NCBI GenBank assembly: GCA_965249925.1
Contig: OZ252260.1
Coordinates: 5,580,001-5,644,000 of the forward strand
Direction: 5' to 3'
Origin: Hoeflea_A sp965249925
GTDB taxonomy: Bacteria; Pseudomonadota; Alphaproteobacteria; Rhizobiales; Rhizobiaceae
Length of the DNA stretch: 64,000 bases
Both the position numbers and the translations under genes were made by a program. Under the pieces are notes generated by a model, which saw only the letters and a program-made list of their open reading frames with translations, was not told where the DNA came from and did no database searches. Shown one piece after another: positions 31,484 through 41,521 of the stretch (position 1 is its first letter; each line of letters starts with the position of its first letter).

Positions 31484-32380
31484 CTATTCGGCCGCTTGGG
31501 CCGCTTTGGCGGCGAGCTCTTCATCGGCGACCGGGTTTTGAAGAACGCCAAGCCCCTCGATCTCAACTTCACAAACATCGCCTGGCTTCATCCAAAGCTG
31601 CGGTTGCCGGGCGTGACCGACGCCGGCCGGCGTTCCCATCGCGATCACGTCGCCGGGATTGAGCGTCATGATGGCGCTGAGCAGCGACACCGTTCGCGCA
31701 ACCGGGAAGATCATGTCGGCCAGGTTTGAGTTTTGAAGAACCTCCCCGTTCAAACGGGATTGGATGTTCATCCCGGCCATACCGGGTGGCAGGTCATCGG
31801 CCGTGACCAGAGCCGGGCCAAAGGCGCCGGTACCGTCGAAGTTTTTTCCAGCCGTCCATTGGTGGGTTTTGCGCTGATACTCGCGAACGGATGCGTCGTT
31901 GAAGATCGAATAGCCGAACACGTGGGAAAGGGCGTCCTCTTCGGTCACGTGCCGCGCCCTCTGGCCGATCACCACAGCCAGTTCGGCCTCGTAGTCGAAC
32001 GTCTCCGAAACCACTGGGCGTACCAGCGGTTCTTTGTCCGCGACAAGGGAGGAGGCGGCACGGAGGAAGAGCGCCGGGTACGACGGGATGTCAAAGCCAC
32101 CTTCGGCTGCATGGTCGGTGAAGTTGAGTCCAAGACAGACAAACTTTCCCGGATCGGGAATGACCGGAAGCAACTTCACATCGCGCCTGTTGGCTAAAGC
32201 AGACGATGGCGTTTCTGCTGCCAGCTGCGTCACCCGCGCAAGGCCTTCATCGCCCAGGGCAATGAAATCGATCAGGCGCGCAGGAAACGTCCGATCGGCA
32301 TCGGGGAGGACCAACACCGTTTGGTCTTGATCAAGCCCGTAGGTTGGGCGGCCGTTGATCTCAAATGAAAGGAATCTCAC
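31484..32380 (-). CDS. Fumarylacetoacetate hydrolase-family protein
   Basis: This protein has 298 residues. The C-terminal FAH domain has metal ligands in FDYEAELAVVIG (two Glu) and GYSIFNDASVREYQ (Asp), with the catalytic-lid residues KFVCLGLNFTDHA and the conserved ending GDVIAMGTPAGVG. Members of this family hydrolyse C-C bonds or act on oxaloacetate (decarboxylase or tautomerase). With a tartrate-dehydratase-like enzyme in the same operon, processing of oxaloacetate is a sensible guess. It is the first gene of the operon and is divergent from the GntR regulator. Confidence 0.8.
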   Translation of the reverse strand: MRFLSFEINGRPTYGLDQDQTVLVLPDADRTFPARLIDFIALGDEGLARVTQLAAETPSSALANRRDVKLLPVIPDPGKFVCLGLNFTDHAAEGGFDIPSYPALFLRAASSLVADKEPLVRPVVSETFDYEAELAVVIGQRARHVTEEDALSHVFGYSIFNDASVREYQRKTHQWTAGKNFDGTGAFGPALVTADDLPPGMAGMNIQSRLNGEVLQNSNLADMIFPVARTVSLLSAIMTLNPGDVIAMGTPAGVGHARQPQLWMKPGDVCEVEIEGLGVLQNPVADEELAAKAAQAAE

Positions 32381-32390
32381 TGCACTCTCC

Positions 32391-32430
32391 TATCGATAAA
32401 TTTCAATTTCAGTTATTTTTATCGATAAAA
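32391..32430. promoter_or_regulatory. Candidate GntR operators: two ATCGAT palindromes
   Basis: TATCGATA at 32391-32398 and the perfect 14-base palindrome TTTTATCGATAAAA at 32417-32430 lie in the 120-base AT-rich gap between the operon and its divergent regulator. Their centres are about 29 bases apart. They are the obvious binding sites for the adjacent FadR-type repressor. Confidence 0.6.
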
Positions 32431-32501
32431 AAAGGATCTGTCAACTTTCTGTCGATTATGCTAATGATCCCATTGAACCATCGATCAAACAGGACCTAGT
32501 G

Positions 32502-33188
32502 ATGAACCGACACATGGTTCCGGACGGAGACTCGCCAGGGACGACGTTGACGCAGGATGTCTATGAGCGTCTGCGAGCTGACATATTGAATGGTTGTTTT
32601 GCTCCCGGACTGAAATTGAAGGTGGCTGCGTTGAGCGCGCATTACGAAACCGGTGCTTCACCCATACGCGAGGCCCTGAGCAGGCTGTCGTCCGAAGATC
32701 TTGTTACCAAGACGGAGAAACGCGGCTTTCGGGTTGCCGAAATCGATGAGCGAAGCTATCGCGATATTTTTGAAGTTCGTTGCCTGATTGAATCCGATGC
32801 GCTCCGACGCAGCATCGCACGTGGCGATCAAAGTTGGGAAGATCAACTGACCCTCGCTTTCTTCCGCTTGGATCGTGCATCCAGAGCCGATGAATATTGG
32901 GAAGATAAGCACCGCGCCTTTCACATGGCGCTAGTCGCCGGGAGCCAGTCAGAATTGCTGACCCGCTATGTTTCGGAACTGTATGATCAGGCCGTCCGAT
33001 ACCGCAACCTTTCGCGATCGCGTCTAGGAAGAAAGCGCGATGGACGGGACGAGCATCGGCGCATCTTCGAGGCGGCGATCGGTCGCGAGGCGGACGCTGC
33101 GGTCTCAGCCTTGATCGAGCACTACCGAAACACCCTGGATGTGCTGGCCGATCCAGCAAATCCTCCTGGCGTGTCCAGGGAGGATTGA
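32502..33188 (+). CDS. GntR-family (FadR-type) transcriptional regulator
   Basis: This protein has 228 residues. The winged-helix N-terminus has TLTQDVYERLRADILNGCF, then SPIREALSRLSSEDLV, and the C-terminal FCD domain has the EVRCLIESDALRRS start and a His-rich ligand pocket (KHRAFHMALV, later DEHRRIFEAA) that usually binds a metal and an organic acid. ATG 32502 is chosen over the adjacent GTG. Its divergent position and the palindromes between suggest it represses the malonate/tartrate-like operon and its own gene until an acid inducer binds. Confidence 0.88.
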   Translation: MNRHMVPDGDSPGTTLTQDVYERLRADILNGCFAPGLKLKVAALSAHYETGASPIREALSRLSSEDLVTKTEKRGFRVAEIDERSYRDIFEVRCLIESDALRRSIARGDQSWEDQLTLAFFRLDRASRADEYWEDKHRAFHMALVAGSQSELLTRYVSELYDQAVRYRNLSRSRLGRKRDGRDEHRRIFEAAIGREADAAVSALIEHYRNTLDVLADPANPPGVSRED

Positions 33189-33468
33189 GGCTTCCGACAA
33201 GAAACCCTGCAGCCGACACCGCCTCATTGCCCGAACGGCTGATCCAGGCGCTAGGCCTGTTGCCGGGTCTCACCTGCTTGCCGATTGTGTCGGCGTAGGA
33301 AGTTGCTACCCGGGTGTTCCCGTTGCCAACCTACATTTGTGCTTTTCCGGTACAACCTGAGTTCGATCTGGCCGACACTCCACCCGTCCTCGTTTGCCAA
33401 CGACCAGGTTTTACAGTTAATCTCGCCTTAAGCGCCACCAAACGTGCTGCTCAGCAATTCATGAGTGC

Positions 33469-36400
33469 ATGGCAAGATGGCGTGTCAGGGGGGCGGGCGT
33501 GCGATCGAAACTGTGTCGATGGACAGGACTGGTGGGGCTGTCGTCCGCCTTTCTTTGGCCGCAGCCAGCTGTTGCCGCGTGCCGGATCACGGGGGAAACA
33601 GCCGTCTGCACCGGCGATCTCTCGGCGGGCGTCGAATTCATCAACCGGATCGAAACGCTCACTGTCGAAGACCTGACCACCAACATCACACCCGACGCCG
33701 ATCGGTCAGGCATCGTCGTCGACAATTTGGCCGGTACCGATCAAAGTGCCGCCGGGGTCACGATAACGTTCAGCGGCGGTGATTTCGGGATCAACACATC
33801 GAACTTCGGCATCATTGGGGAGTCGGAGGGCGGCCAGGGCCGCAACGGCGGCCGGGACAGCAGGGCAGCGGGTGACGCGACCGGCGGCAGTGGACGCGGT
33901 GGAGGCACCGGCGGATCCTCGACCCTGACGTTCGAAAGCGGCTTCGTCAGCGGTGCCGGTCCGAGCGATTTCAGTGTGGCGATCCAGAGCGGCGGCGGCT
34001 TTGGCGGCAATGGTGGCGAAGGCGTGACGGACGCCGGATTCGGGCGCGGCGGAAGAGGCGGGGCCGGAGGCATCGCCGACATCGCTACTGTGACGGTAAC
34101 AACTGGCAGATTTACGGTTCCCGGAAACAGCGCGCAGGCCTTCACAATATCTTCCGAGGGGGGCCAGGGCGGTATGGGTGGCGAAGGCCGTTCCGGGGCT
34201 GGCAGCACCCGCGGCGGTGATGGCGGCGACGGCGGGGCGTCACGGGGCGCCACTCTGTCCCTGGGGACTCCCGACGTAACCCTGGACCGGTTTTCGGCAA
34301 CCGGCATCGCCGTAGGATCCGCCGGTGGCGGCGGCGGCGACGGTGGCCGGGCCGAATCCGATACCGCAGGCAGTTCGCGCGGCGGCAGCGGAGGGTCCGG
34401 CGGCACCGGTGGCGCCGTGTCGGTGACGGTCGATGCGGGTGTTTACACCCAAAACGGAAGCGGCGACCTGCTGTTTGTGACGTCGACTGGCGGCACCGGC
34501 GGCAACGGCGCCGAGGGCCGGACCGATGTCGTTGCCGACAGCCGCGGCGGGACAGGAGGCCGCGGTGGCGCCGGCGGCATGATCGGTGTGGCGCTGAACG
34601 GCGGAAATTTTACCGTCGGGAGCGACGGTGACGCGGCGATTTTTGTCCAGAGTCGCGGCAACGATGGCGGCGACGGCGGCGAAGGCCGGACCGACGTGGC
34701 CGCCGCTCGGGCGGATGGCGGCAACGCCGGTGCCGGTGGTGATGGCGCCGTTATCGACGTCACCAGCACAGCTCCCGGCTTCAGCATCAAGACCACGTCT
34801 ACGAGCCGGTCGCAGCACGGGCTGCGGATCGAGAGCCTGGGCGGATCCGGCGGCAAGGGGGGAGAGGGGCGCTCGCAAGTTTTCGGCGATGGCTTCGGCG
34901 GGGATGGCGGCGTCGGCGGCGGTGGCGGGTTCATCTTCCTCGATCTGATCGGCTCGATCGAGACTTCCGGCCCCAGAGCACAGGGCCTCTTCGCACGCAG
35001 CTACGGCGGCGAGGGCGGCGACGGTGGTTCAGGAAACGCGACTGCCGGCACAGGCCGCGGCGGGGCATCGCTCGGCGGCGGACCATCGGGACGATCGACC
35101 GCAACCTTTACCGGGCGCGTGCTCACGCGCGGTGATGAGGCCAACGGGATTATCATCCAGTCCGTCGGCGGCTTCAGCGGCGATGCCGGCTCATCCAGCG
35201 GATTCCTCGCCTACGGCGCCAGCGAGCAGTCGGCAGGCGATGGGGCCACGGTGGAGTTCACGCTCGACGAGGGCTCTCGGATCACCACCGAGGGCGACGA
35301 TGCGGCGGCGATCATCATCCAGTCCGTCGGCGGCGGTGGCGGCCGCGGCTCCAGCGAAATCGGCATTGCCGCTCTCGGAGGCAGAGGCTCAGCCGGCGGC
35401 CGAGGCGGCGAGGTCGTGGCTACCTTCAGGGGCAGCGTTGAGACCCGGGGCGGACAGAGATCGCGAGCCCTGCACGTCGCAAGTCGCGGCGGCGGCGGCG
35501 GCGACGCCGGTGCTTCGGCAGGCATCACAGCGATTGGCGGATCAGGCGGCACCGGCGGAGATGGCGGCGAGGTCGCGGTCAGAAACAATGCCAATCTGAT
35601 CACGGCAGGTGAACAGTCCGACGCGCTCTATGCCGCCACCGTTGGCGGTGGTGGCGGTTCGGCGCATTCCACGGTCGGTGTGGTGGCGATCGGGGGCAGT
35701 GGTGGGCGCGGCGGCAGCGGCGGCAACATCTTCTCCAGTTCGCTGGGGATCATCGAAACCAGCGGGGCCGACGCCGACGGCATCTTCATGCACAGCATCG
35801 GCGGCGGCGGTGGCGACGGCTCCAACGCCGTCTCGGTGTCCGGCGGCTTCTCCTTTGCCGTCGGCGGCCGTGGTGGTGACGGCGGCAATGGCGGCAAGGT
35901 CATCTTCAACAACGGCGCGGTGACCGACTTCTTCTCGATTACGACCGAGGGCGATCGTGCACGCGGCTTCCTGGCTCAGAGCGTTGGTGGCGGTGGCGGC
36001 GACGGCGGCAACGCGATCTCCGTCAGTGGCTCGCCGACCCTCGACATCTCATTCGGCGCTAGCGGCAGCGGCGGGCATGCCGGCGACGGCAGCGAGGTCA
36101 GCGTCGCGATTGGCGGCGGAGACATCACCACCAGCGGCAGCAACGCGCCGGCGCTGCAGGCGCAGTCGACCGGCGGCGGCGGCGGTAGCGGCGGCACCAC
36201 CGTTTCCTCCGCAAACGGCAGCCTCGCCCTCACCCTCGCCGTCGGCGGCGCGGGCGGCGGCGGTGGTGCCGGCGGTATCGCCTCCGTCGGCAACACCGGC
36301 AAGCTCACAACCACGGGCGACTCATCGCCCGGCCTCATCGCGCACAGCACCGGCGGTGGCGGCGGCCACAGCGGCACGACTGTGGCCGGCAGCACCGTCG

Positions 36401-39400
36401 ATGGTTTTTCGCTCGGACTCTCGATCGGCGGTTCGGCCGGCGGCGGAGGTGCAGGCGGCAATACCGAAGTCGTCGGCACCGGCGACATAGAAACCTCCGG
36501 CAACGTCTCCCCCGGCCTCTATGTGCACAGCGTCGGCGGCGGCGGCGGCTATTCCGGCACCAGCGTCGCGGCAAGCGGAATCGCCGGCGCCGAGATCAGC
36601 GCATCGGTCGGCGGCAGGGGCGGCAACGGTGGCGGCGGCGGCTCGGTGACCGTCGACGTCCAGCGGACGATCTCCACCAAGGGCGACGCATCCCCCGGCT
36701 TGACGGGACTCTCGATCGGCGGTGGCGGCGGCCATTCCGGTGTGACCGTGTCAGGCGCTCTCTCCTCGCAGACCAGCATCGATGCCAGCGTTGGCGGCAG
36801 CGGTGGCGATGGCGGCACGGCGGGCACGGTCTCCGTCACCACCACCGAGGCCATCAGCACGGAGGGCCATTCCTCGGCGGCGATCACGGCCCATTCCAGT
36901 GGCGGCGGTGGCGGCAGTTCGCACTTCACCGGCAGCTTCTCGGGTGTGTCCAGCGGTTCCGTCAATGCCAGCGTCGGCGGCCGCGGCGGTGCAGCCGGAG
37001 ACGGTGGCCAGGTCACCGTCACCACCGATGGCGATCTCGGCACCAGGGGCCACAATGCGCCCGGCATCTCGGCCATGAGCATCGGCGGCGGTGGTGGCGA
37101 CAGCGGTGTGACCGTTAGCGGCGCCCTGGCCAGCGGAACAGGAATCGGCGTCAGTGTCGGCGGCGACGGCGGTTCCAGCGGATCCGGCGGCAAGGTGACC
37201 GTGGCTTCGACCAGCACCATCTCGACGCAGGGCACCCACTCCGTCGGCATTCGGGCCAAGAGCATCGCGCGCTCCGGAGGGAACGCCGGCACCGTGGTCA
37301 CCGGCACTGCGGTGTCCGGCGGCACGGTGGGCGTCAGCGTCGGCGGCAGCGGCGGCAGCGGAGGAAACAGCGCCGACGTCATGGTAACCAGCCGCGGGGG
37401 CGTCACCACCGCAGGTGCCTATGCCAGTGCCATCACTGCACAATCGATCGCCGCCGGCGGTGGCAGTGCCAAGGGGACGGTGACGGCTTCCGGCCTGTCG
37501 CTGGGCAATTTCAACGTCACGGTTGGCGGAAACGGCGGCAGTGGTGGGACCGCGGGCAATGTCGCCGTCGACAGCAGTGGGGCTTTGAAGACCACGACCC
37601 ACCATGCCTTCGGCATCCTGGCCCAAAGCCATGGCGGCGCCGGCGGCGGCGGCGGTTTCGCCGCAGAAGGCGGCTTCACGGCCGGCGAGGTCAGTGGCCA
37701 GCTAGCGGCCACCGTCGGCGGCAGCGGTGGCAGCGGCGGCGCGGCCGGCGCGGTGATGGTCGAGGCCAGGACCTCGATCGAGACCGCCGATTACGGCGCC
37801 ATCGGCATCCTCGCCCAGTCGATCGGAGGCAATGGCGGCGACGGCGGCAACGTCTACACCGGCAACCTCAATTTCAGCACCGACGGCTCGTCGCAAGTCG
37901 ACATCGACATCGGCGGCAGCGGCGGCAGTGGCGCCACGGCGGCAGTCGTCCGCGTCAACAACGACGCCAGCATAACCACCACCGGCTATCTTGCCGAGGG
38001 CATCGTGGCGCAGTCGATCGGTGGCAACGGCGGCAATGGCGGCAACACCTACTCGGTGATCGGCGGCATCTCGGCCTCGGCGACTGCCAACGTCGAACTG
38101 AACATCGGCGGCACTGGCGGCACCGGCGCCTTCGCCGACACGGCCGGCATCGTCAACAACGGCGAGATCACCACTAGCCGCGGCGGCGCTACGGCCTTGC
38201 GGGCCCAATCGATCGGCGGCGGCGGCGGCCGCGGCGGCAGCGCTGCCAGCATCAATCTCAGACTGCCTTCCAGGACGCCATCCGGGACCAGCGTCAATGC
38301 CAACATCAGCATGCAGGTGGGCGGCGACGGTGGCAACGGCAACGACGGCGGCGATGCTTCCGTCGTCAACAACGCCCGCATCACGACCGAGGGCAACAGC
38401 GCCAAGGGCGTCATCGCGCACAGCGTCGGCGGTGGCGGTGGCGATGGCGGACCGGCCTCCAGCTTCGCGATCAGCTTTGCCGGCGCCTGCACACTGGCCA
38501 GGGTAGTCGGAGCCTTCAACTGCAGCAGCGCCACCAATCCCTCGCAGACCACCCAGATCCGACCGACCTTGACCGCGGTTATCGGCGGCGATGGAGCCGG
38601 CGGCGGCGATGCCGGAACGGCATCGGTCCAGAACGAGGGCGATATTTCGACCAGGGGCAGCGCCTCCCATGCCATCGTGGCGCACAGCCATGGCGGCGGC
38701 GGTGGAAACGGCGCGGATGGCGATCTGGGCCTGGTCGGCTGGACCACCAACCAGACAGCGGAGGAGATCGCCCGCCTGGGAACCACCTTCACCACCTTGC
38801 CCAGTCTCACTAACATCTCCATCTCGGTCGGCGGCAGTGCCGGGGCGGCCGGCGACGGGGGCGAGGTGAACGTTCGCAGTCTGGGCCTCGCCAAAACCAG
38901 CGGCGCACACGCTTTCGGCGTTCACGCGCAAAGCGTCGGCGGCGGCGGCGGCAACGCCGGTGCCGGTATCAGCGGCCTGTGGTCGGTCGCAACGGTCGGC
39001 GGCCGCGGCAGCGGCGGCGGCGATGGCGGCTCGGTGACCGTGGCCCCACCCTTCATCGAGACCGAAGGCGAGGGAAGCGTGGGCGTCTTTGCCCAGTCTG
39101 TCGGCGGCGGCGGCGGCACGGCCGGCGACGTAGAGGAAGCCTTTATCGCGCCCTGGGCCGATCTCAACATCGGCGTCGGTGTCGGCGTTCAAGAGGCTGC
39201 CGGCGCCGGCGGAAACGGCGGCAGCGTCACCGTCAACGCCGATGGCACGATCGCGACGAAGGGCGCTAAGGCACATGGCATCGTGGCCCAGTCGGTAGGC
39301 GGCAGCGGCGGAATAGCCGGCATCACCGGTCTGGTCGAGGGGGCCAACATAAACAACTTCGCCGGTAGCGCCGGCGATGCCGGCAACAGCGGTGACATCG

Positions 39401-41463
39401 ACGTGATCGCCGGTGGACCGGTCACCGTATCGGGCAGGCAAGCGCACGGCATCGTCGCGCAAAGCGTCTCCGGCAGCGGAAGCAGCGACACCAGCGGCAT
39501 GATCAGCATCATGGTTGCCGGCCCTGTAACGGCCAGCGGAGAAGACGGGCGTGCCATTCTGGCGCAAAGCGCCAGCGCCAACGGTCGGAACAATGCGATC
39601 CAGATCACCATTGCCGAGGGCGTCACGGTCATGACGGCCGCCAACGGAGCAGAGACCATCGGCCTCTTCGATGGCCGCGACAACACCATCGTGAACCGGG
39701 GAGCGTTGCTTCAGGATGGTGGAAGCGATGGCGAGGGCCACGTCATCCGGACCAACGGCACAGCGGCGCTCTCGGTCCAAAACTTCGGTCAGCTGGAAGG
39801 ATCGGTGCTGTCGGAACGGCGTGCATCTGGCGGCGGCGCCGGTGCAAGCCCCGAGGGTATCGCCATCGCCAATGAATCGGGCGCGACGTTCGGACTGGGT
39901 TCCGAGGTCGATCTCGGCGGAACGGCGGGCCAATTGACCAACAACGGCAGGATTTCGGCCGGGACCGCGGGAACAACCGGCGCATCGATTGTGCATAGTC
40001 AGCTTGTCCAGGAGGCCGATGGCGAAACCTGGGTCGATTTCGCGTTTGCCGGCGGCAACGATCTGATCATCATCGACGCCCCCGCTTCAGGCCGTTTCGC
40101 CGGCTCCGTACGGCCCAATCCCATTGGTGGCAAGCCGAAAAGCGGCGACAGCGGCCGCTTCACCTTCCTGACGTCCACGGGCTCGCTGGAGAGCACGGAT
40201 CTGACGGTCAAGCCGACCGCAACGGTCGATTACAGTCTACTGCGGATAACCGGCAGCGGGGGCGACCCCGAGGTGCAACTGTCCTTTAGCGTAGACTACA
40301 CGCCGTGGAACGGGGACAGCACCGCGCAAGCCAGGGTCCCCGACTCGTTGCGAACGCTCATTAATGACAATCACACCCGGTTTGGCGAGCATGTGGATGC
40401 ACTGATCGACGCCGATCCGGGCGGCAGCGCCGGTGCGTTTATCGAGGATCTAGCCCTGCTGCTGCTGACGATCGAAGACGTCGAAACACTGGTCGATACC
40501 TACGACCGATTTGCGCCCGCCGAGATCTTTGCGACCACAGACGCTGCCCATTTGTCCAGCTTGCGGTTCTCAGACAGCCTCAACAGCTGTCCCGAGGTGA
40601 GCGCAGCCGGAGCCGTGACATTCACGCGGCAGGGCAGCTGTATCTGGCTGCAGGCTGGCGGCGGCGGAGTCGACCGGCAACGCTCCGGTACCTCCACCGA
40701 CTATGACGAAACATTTTACGGGCTGTCGGTCGGCGGACAAGCGGAGCTGAACGACGGCGTTTTTCTTGGTGCAGCCCTGGCCTATGAGCACACTGATCTG
40801 TCCAACACACGTGTCGACGGTGACGGCAACCGGTTCCAGGCGGGCGCCATTGTCAAAAAGCAGTTCGGCACGACAACGGTTTCCGCTTCGCTGTCGGGTG
40901 GCATCGGCAACTATGACCTGTCACGTTCTGTTCCAACCGCAGGCGGCGACCGGATCGCCCATAGTAGCCCCGACACGAGTTGGATCGCAGCCCATGCGCG
41001 CATCGAGCGGGTGTTCGAACCGCGCGACAACCTTTATGTCAAACCCTGGCTCGATGTCGGTGTGAACCACCTGCGGCAGGATGCATTTCAAGAAACCGGG
41101 GCGGGAGGCTTCGGTCTGGACGTCGCGGCCTACAACCAAACACTTGTGACTCTGAACCCCATGCTGGAATTCGGAACCACCTTTGCGATGTTCAACCGTC
41201 AGGCTAAAGCGAGCGCCGCAGCCGGTGTCCTGGCGACCGTCAGCGGTACGGACCAATCTACGCAGGTGCGGTTCCTGGGCGCAGGACCGGCCGGACCAAC
41301 ATTCACCGTCAGCAGTGAATCACAAAGGATTTTTGCCGATCTCGGGGCCAATCTGGAGATAAAGATAAGCGACAAATCGATATTCAGTATCGCTGGCCAA
41401 GCCCTGTTGTCTGATGACCAGCAGGAATACGGTGCCGCCGGAAGGCTCCGGTTCTTCTTCTAA
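33469..41463 (+). CDS. Giant glycine-rich autotransporter adhesin
   Basis: This protein has 2,664 residues. The signal peptide cleaves near QPAVAA (about residue 36). The passenger is built of some 25-30 repeats of about 45-70 residues, each with a gly-rich turn and a beta rung (a typical unit reads ITTEGDDAAAIIIQSVGGGG), forming a probable long beta-helix. From about residue 2,390 a 12-strand autotransporter barrel follows (IWLQAGGGGVDRQRSGTSTD ... AGRLRFFF), ending in the C-terminal Phe that outer-membrane proteins use for BAM insertion. The passenger would be displayed on the surface, probably for adhesion or aggregation. No protease motif is seen. The 280 bases before it show no clear promoter. 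Confidence 0.88.
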   Translation: MARWRVRGAGVRSKLCRWTGLVGLSSAFLWPQPAVAACRITGETAVCTGDLSAGVEFINRIETLTVEDLTTNITPDADRSGIVVDNLAGTDQSAAGVTITFSGGDFGINTSNFGIIGESEGGQGRNGGRDSRAAGDATGGSGRGGGTGGSSTLTFESGFVSGAGPSDFSVAIQSGGGFGGNGGEGVTDAGFGRGGRGGAGGIADIATVTVTTGRFTVPGNSAQAFTISSEGGQGGMGGEGRSGAGSTRGGDGGDGGASRGATLSLGTPDVTLDRFSATGIAVGSAGGGGGDGGRAESDTAGSSRGGSGGSGGTGGAVSVTVDAGVYTQNGSGDLLFVTSTGGTGGNGAEGRTDVVADSRGGTGGRGGAGGMIGVALNGGNFTVGSDGDAAIFVQSRGNDGGDGGEGRTDVAAARADGGNAGAGGDGAVIDVTSTAPGFSIKTTSTSRSQHGLRIESLGGSGGKGGEGRSQVFGDGFGGDGGVGGGGGFIFLDLIGSIETSGPRAQGLFARSYGGEGGDGGSGNATAGTGRGGASLGGGPSGRSTATFTGRVLTRGDEANGIIIQSVGGFSGDAGSSSGFLAYGASEQSAGDGATVEFTLDEGSRITTEGDDAAAIIIQSVGGGGGRGSSEIGIAALGGRGSAGGRGGEVVATFRGSVETRGGQRSRALHVASRGGGGGDAGASAGITAIGGSGGTGGDGGEVAVRNNANLITAGEQSDALYAATVGGGGGSAHSTVGVVAIGGSGGRGGSGGNIFSSSLGIIETSGADADGIFMHSIGGGGGDGSNAVSVSGGFSFAVGGRGGDGGNGGKVIFNNGAVTDFFSITTEGDRARGFLAQSVGGGGGDGGNAISVSGSPTLDISFGASGSGGHAGDGSEVSVAIGGGDITTSGSNAPALQAQSTGGGGGSGGTTVSSANGSLALTLAVGGAGGGGGAGGIASVGNTGKLTTTGDSSPGLIAHSTGGGGGHSGTTVAGSTVDGFSLGLSIGGSAGGGGAGGNTEVVGTGDIETSGNVSPGLYVHSVGGGGGYSGTSVAASGIAGAEISASVGGRGGNGGGGGSVTVDVQRTISTKGDASPGLTGLSIGGGGGHSGVTVSGALSSQTSIDASVGGSGGDGGTAGTVSVTTTEAISTEGHSSAAITAHSSGGGGGSSHFTGSFSGVSSGSVNASVGGRGGAAGDGGQVTVTTDGDLGTRGHNAPGISAMSIGGGGGDSGVTVSGALASGTGIGVSVGGDGGSSGSGGKVTVASTSTISTQGTHSVGIRAKSIARSGGNAGTVVTGTAVSGGTVGVSVGGSGGSGGNSADVMVTSRGGVTTAGAYASAITAQSIAAGGGSAKGTVTASGLSLGNFNVTVGGNGGSGGTAGNVAVDSSGALKTTTHHAFGILAQSHGGAGGGGGFAAEGGFTAGEVSGQLAATVGGSGGSGGAAGAVMVEARTSIETADYGAIGILAQSIGGNGGDGGNVYTGNLNFSTDGSSQVDIDIGGSGGSGATAAVVRVNNDASITTTGYLAEGIVAQSIGGNGGNGGNTYSVIGGISASATANVELNIGGTGGTGAFADTAGIVNNGEITTSRGGATALRAQSIGGGGGRGGSAASINLRLPSRTPSGTSVNANISMQVGGDGGNGNDGGDASVVNNARITTEGNSAKGVIAHSVGGGGGDGGPASSFAISFAGACTLARVVGAFNCSSATNPSQTTQIRPTLTAVIGGDGAGGGDAGTASVQNEGDISTRGSASHAIVAHSHGGGGGNGADGDLGLVGWTTNQTAEEIARLGTTFTTLPSLTNISISVGGSAGAAGDGGEVNVRSLGLAKTSGAHAFGVHAQSVGGGGGNAGAGISGLWSVATVGGRGSGGGDGGSVTVAPPFIETEGEGSVGVFAQSVGGGGGTAGDVEEAFIAPWADLNIGVGVGVQEAAGAGGNGGSVTVNADGTIATKGAKAHGIVAQSVGGSGGIAGITGLVEGANINNFAGSAGDAGNSGDIDVIAGGPVTVSGRQAHGIVAQSVSGSGSSDTSGMISIMVAGPVTASGEDGRAILAQSASANGRNNAIQITIAEGVTVMTAANGAETIGLFDGRDNTIVNRGALLQDGGSDGEGHVIRTNGTAALSVQNFGQLEGSVLSERRASGGGAGASPEGIAIANESGATFGLGSEVDLGGTAGQLTNNGRISAGTAGTTGASIVHSQLVQEADGETWVDFAFAGGNDLIIIDAPASGRFAGSVRPNPIGGKPKSGDSGRFTFLTSTGSLESTDLTVKPTATVDYSLLRITGSGGDPEVQLSFSVDYTPWNGDSTAQARVPDSLRTLINDNHTRFGEHVDALIDADPGGSAGAFIEDLALLLLTIEDVETLVDTYDRFAPAEIFATTDAAHLSSLRFSDSLNSCPEVSAAGAVTFTRQGSCIWLQAGGGGVDRQRSGTSTDYDETFYGLSVGGQAELNDGVFLGAALAYEHTDLSNTRVDGDGNRFQAGAIVKKQFGTTTVSASLSGGIGNYDLSRSVPTAGGDRIAHSSPDTSWIAAHARIERVFEPRDNLYVKPWLDVGVNHLRQDAFQETGAGGFGLDVAAYNQTLVTLNPMLEFGTTFAMFNRQAKASAAAGVLATVSGTDQSTQVRFLGAGPAGPTFTVSSESQRIFADLGANLEIKISDKSIFSIAGQALLSDDQQEYGAAGRLRFFF

Positions 41464-41493
41464 ACAACATTCAAAACGCCAACTCGTAATCAC

Positions 41494-41519
41494 GCGAAAG
41501 CCTTCGCTTTAGCGGGTTG
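41494..41519. terminator. Probable bidirectional terminator between convergent genes
   Basis: GCGAAAGC and GCTTTAGC form a stem with one mismatch around a CTTC loop, followed by GGGTTGTTT. It lies in the 58-base gap between the autotransporter and the convergent P450 gene. Confidence 0.45.
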
Positions 41520-41521
41520 TT

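Noticed and set aside
33741..39689. CRISPR-like or satellite DNA in the gly-rich gene
   Set aside because: The repeats are in frame, variable in length and encode beta rungs, so they are protein repeats.
37702..39996. Long minus-strand frames opposite the autotransporter (up to 764 codons)
   Set aside because: They are Ala/Asp/Arg or Pro-rich shadows of the GGC-repeat coding strand, with no ribosome site and no protein-like order.
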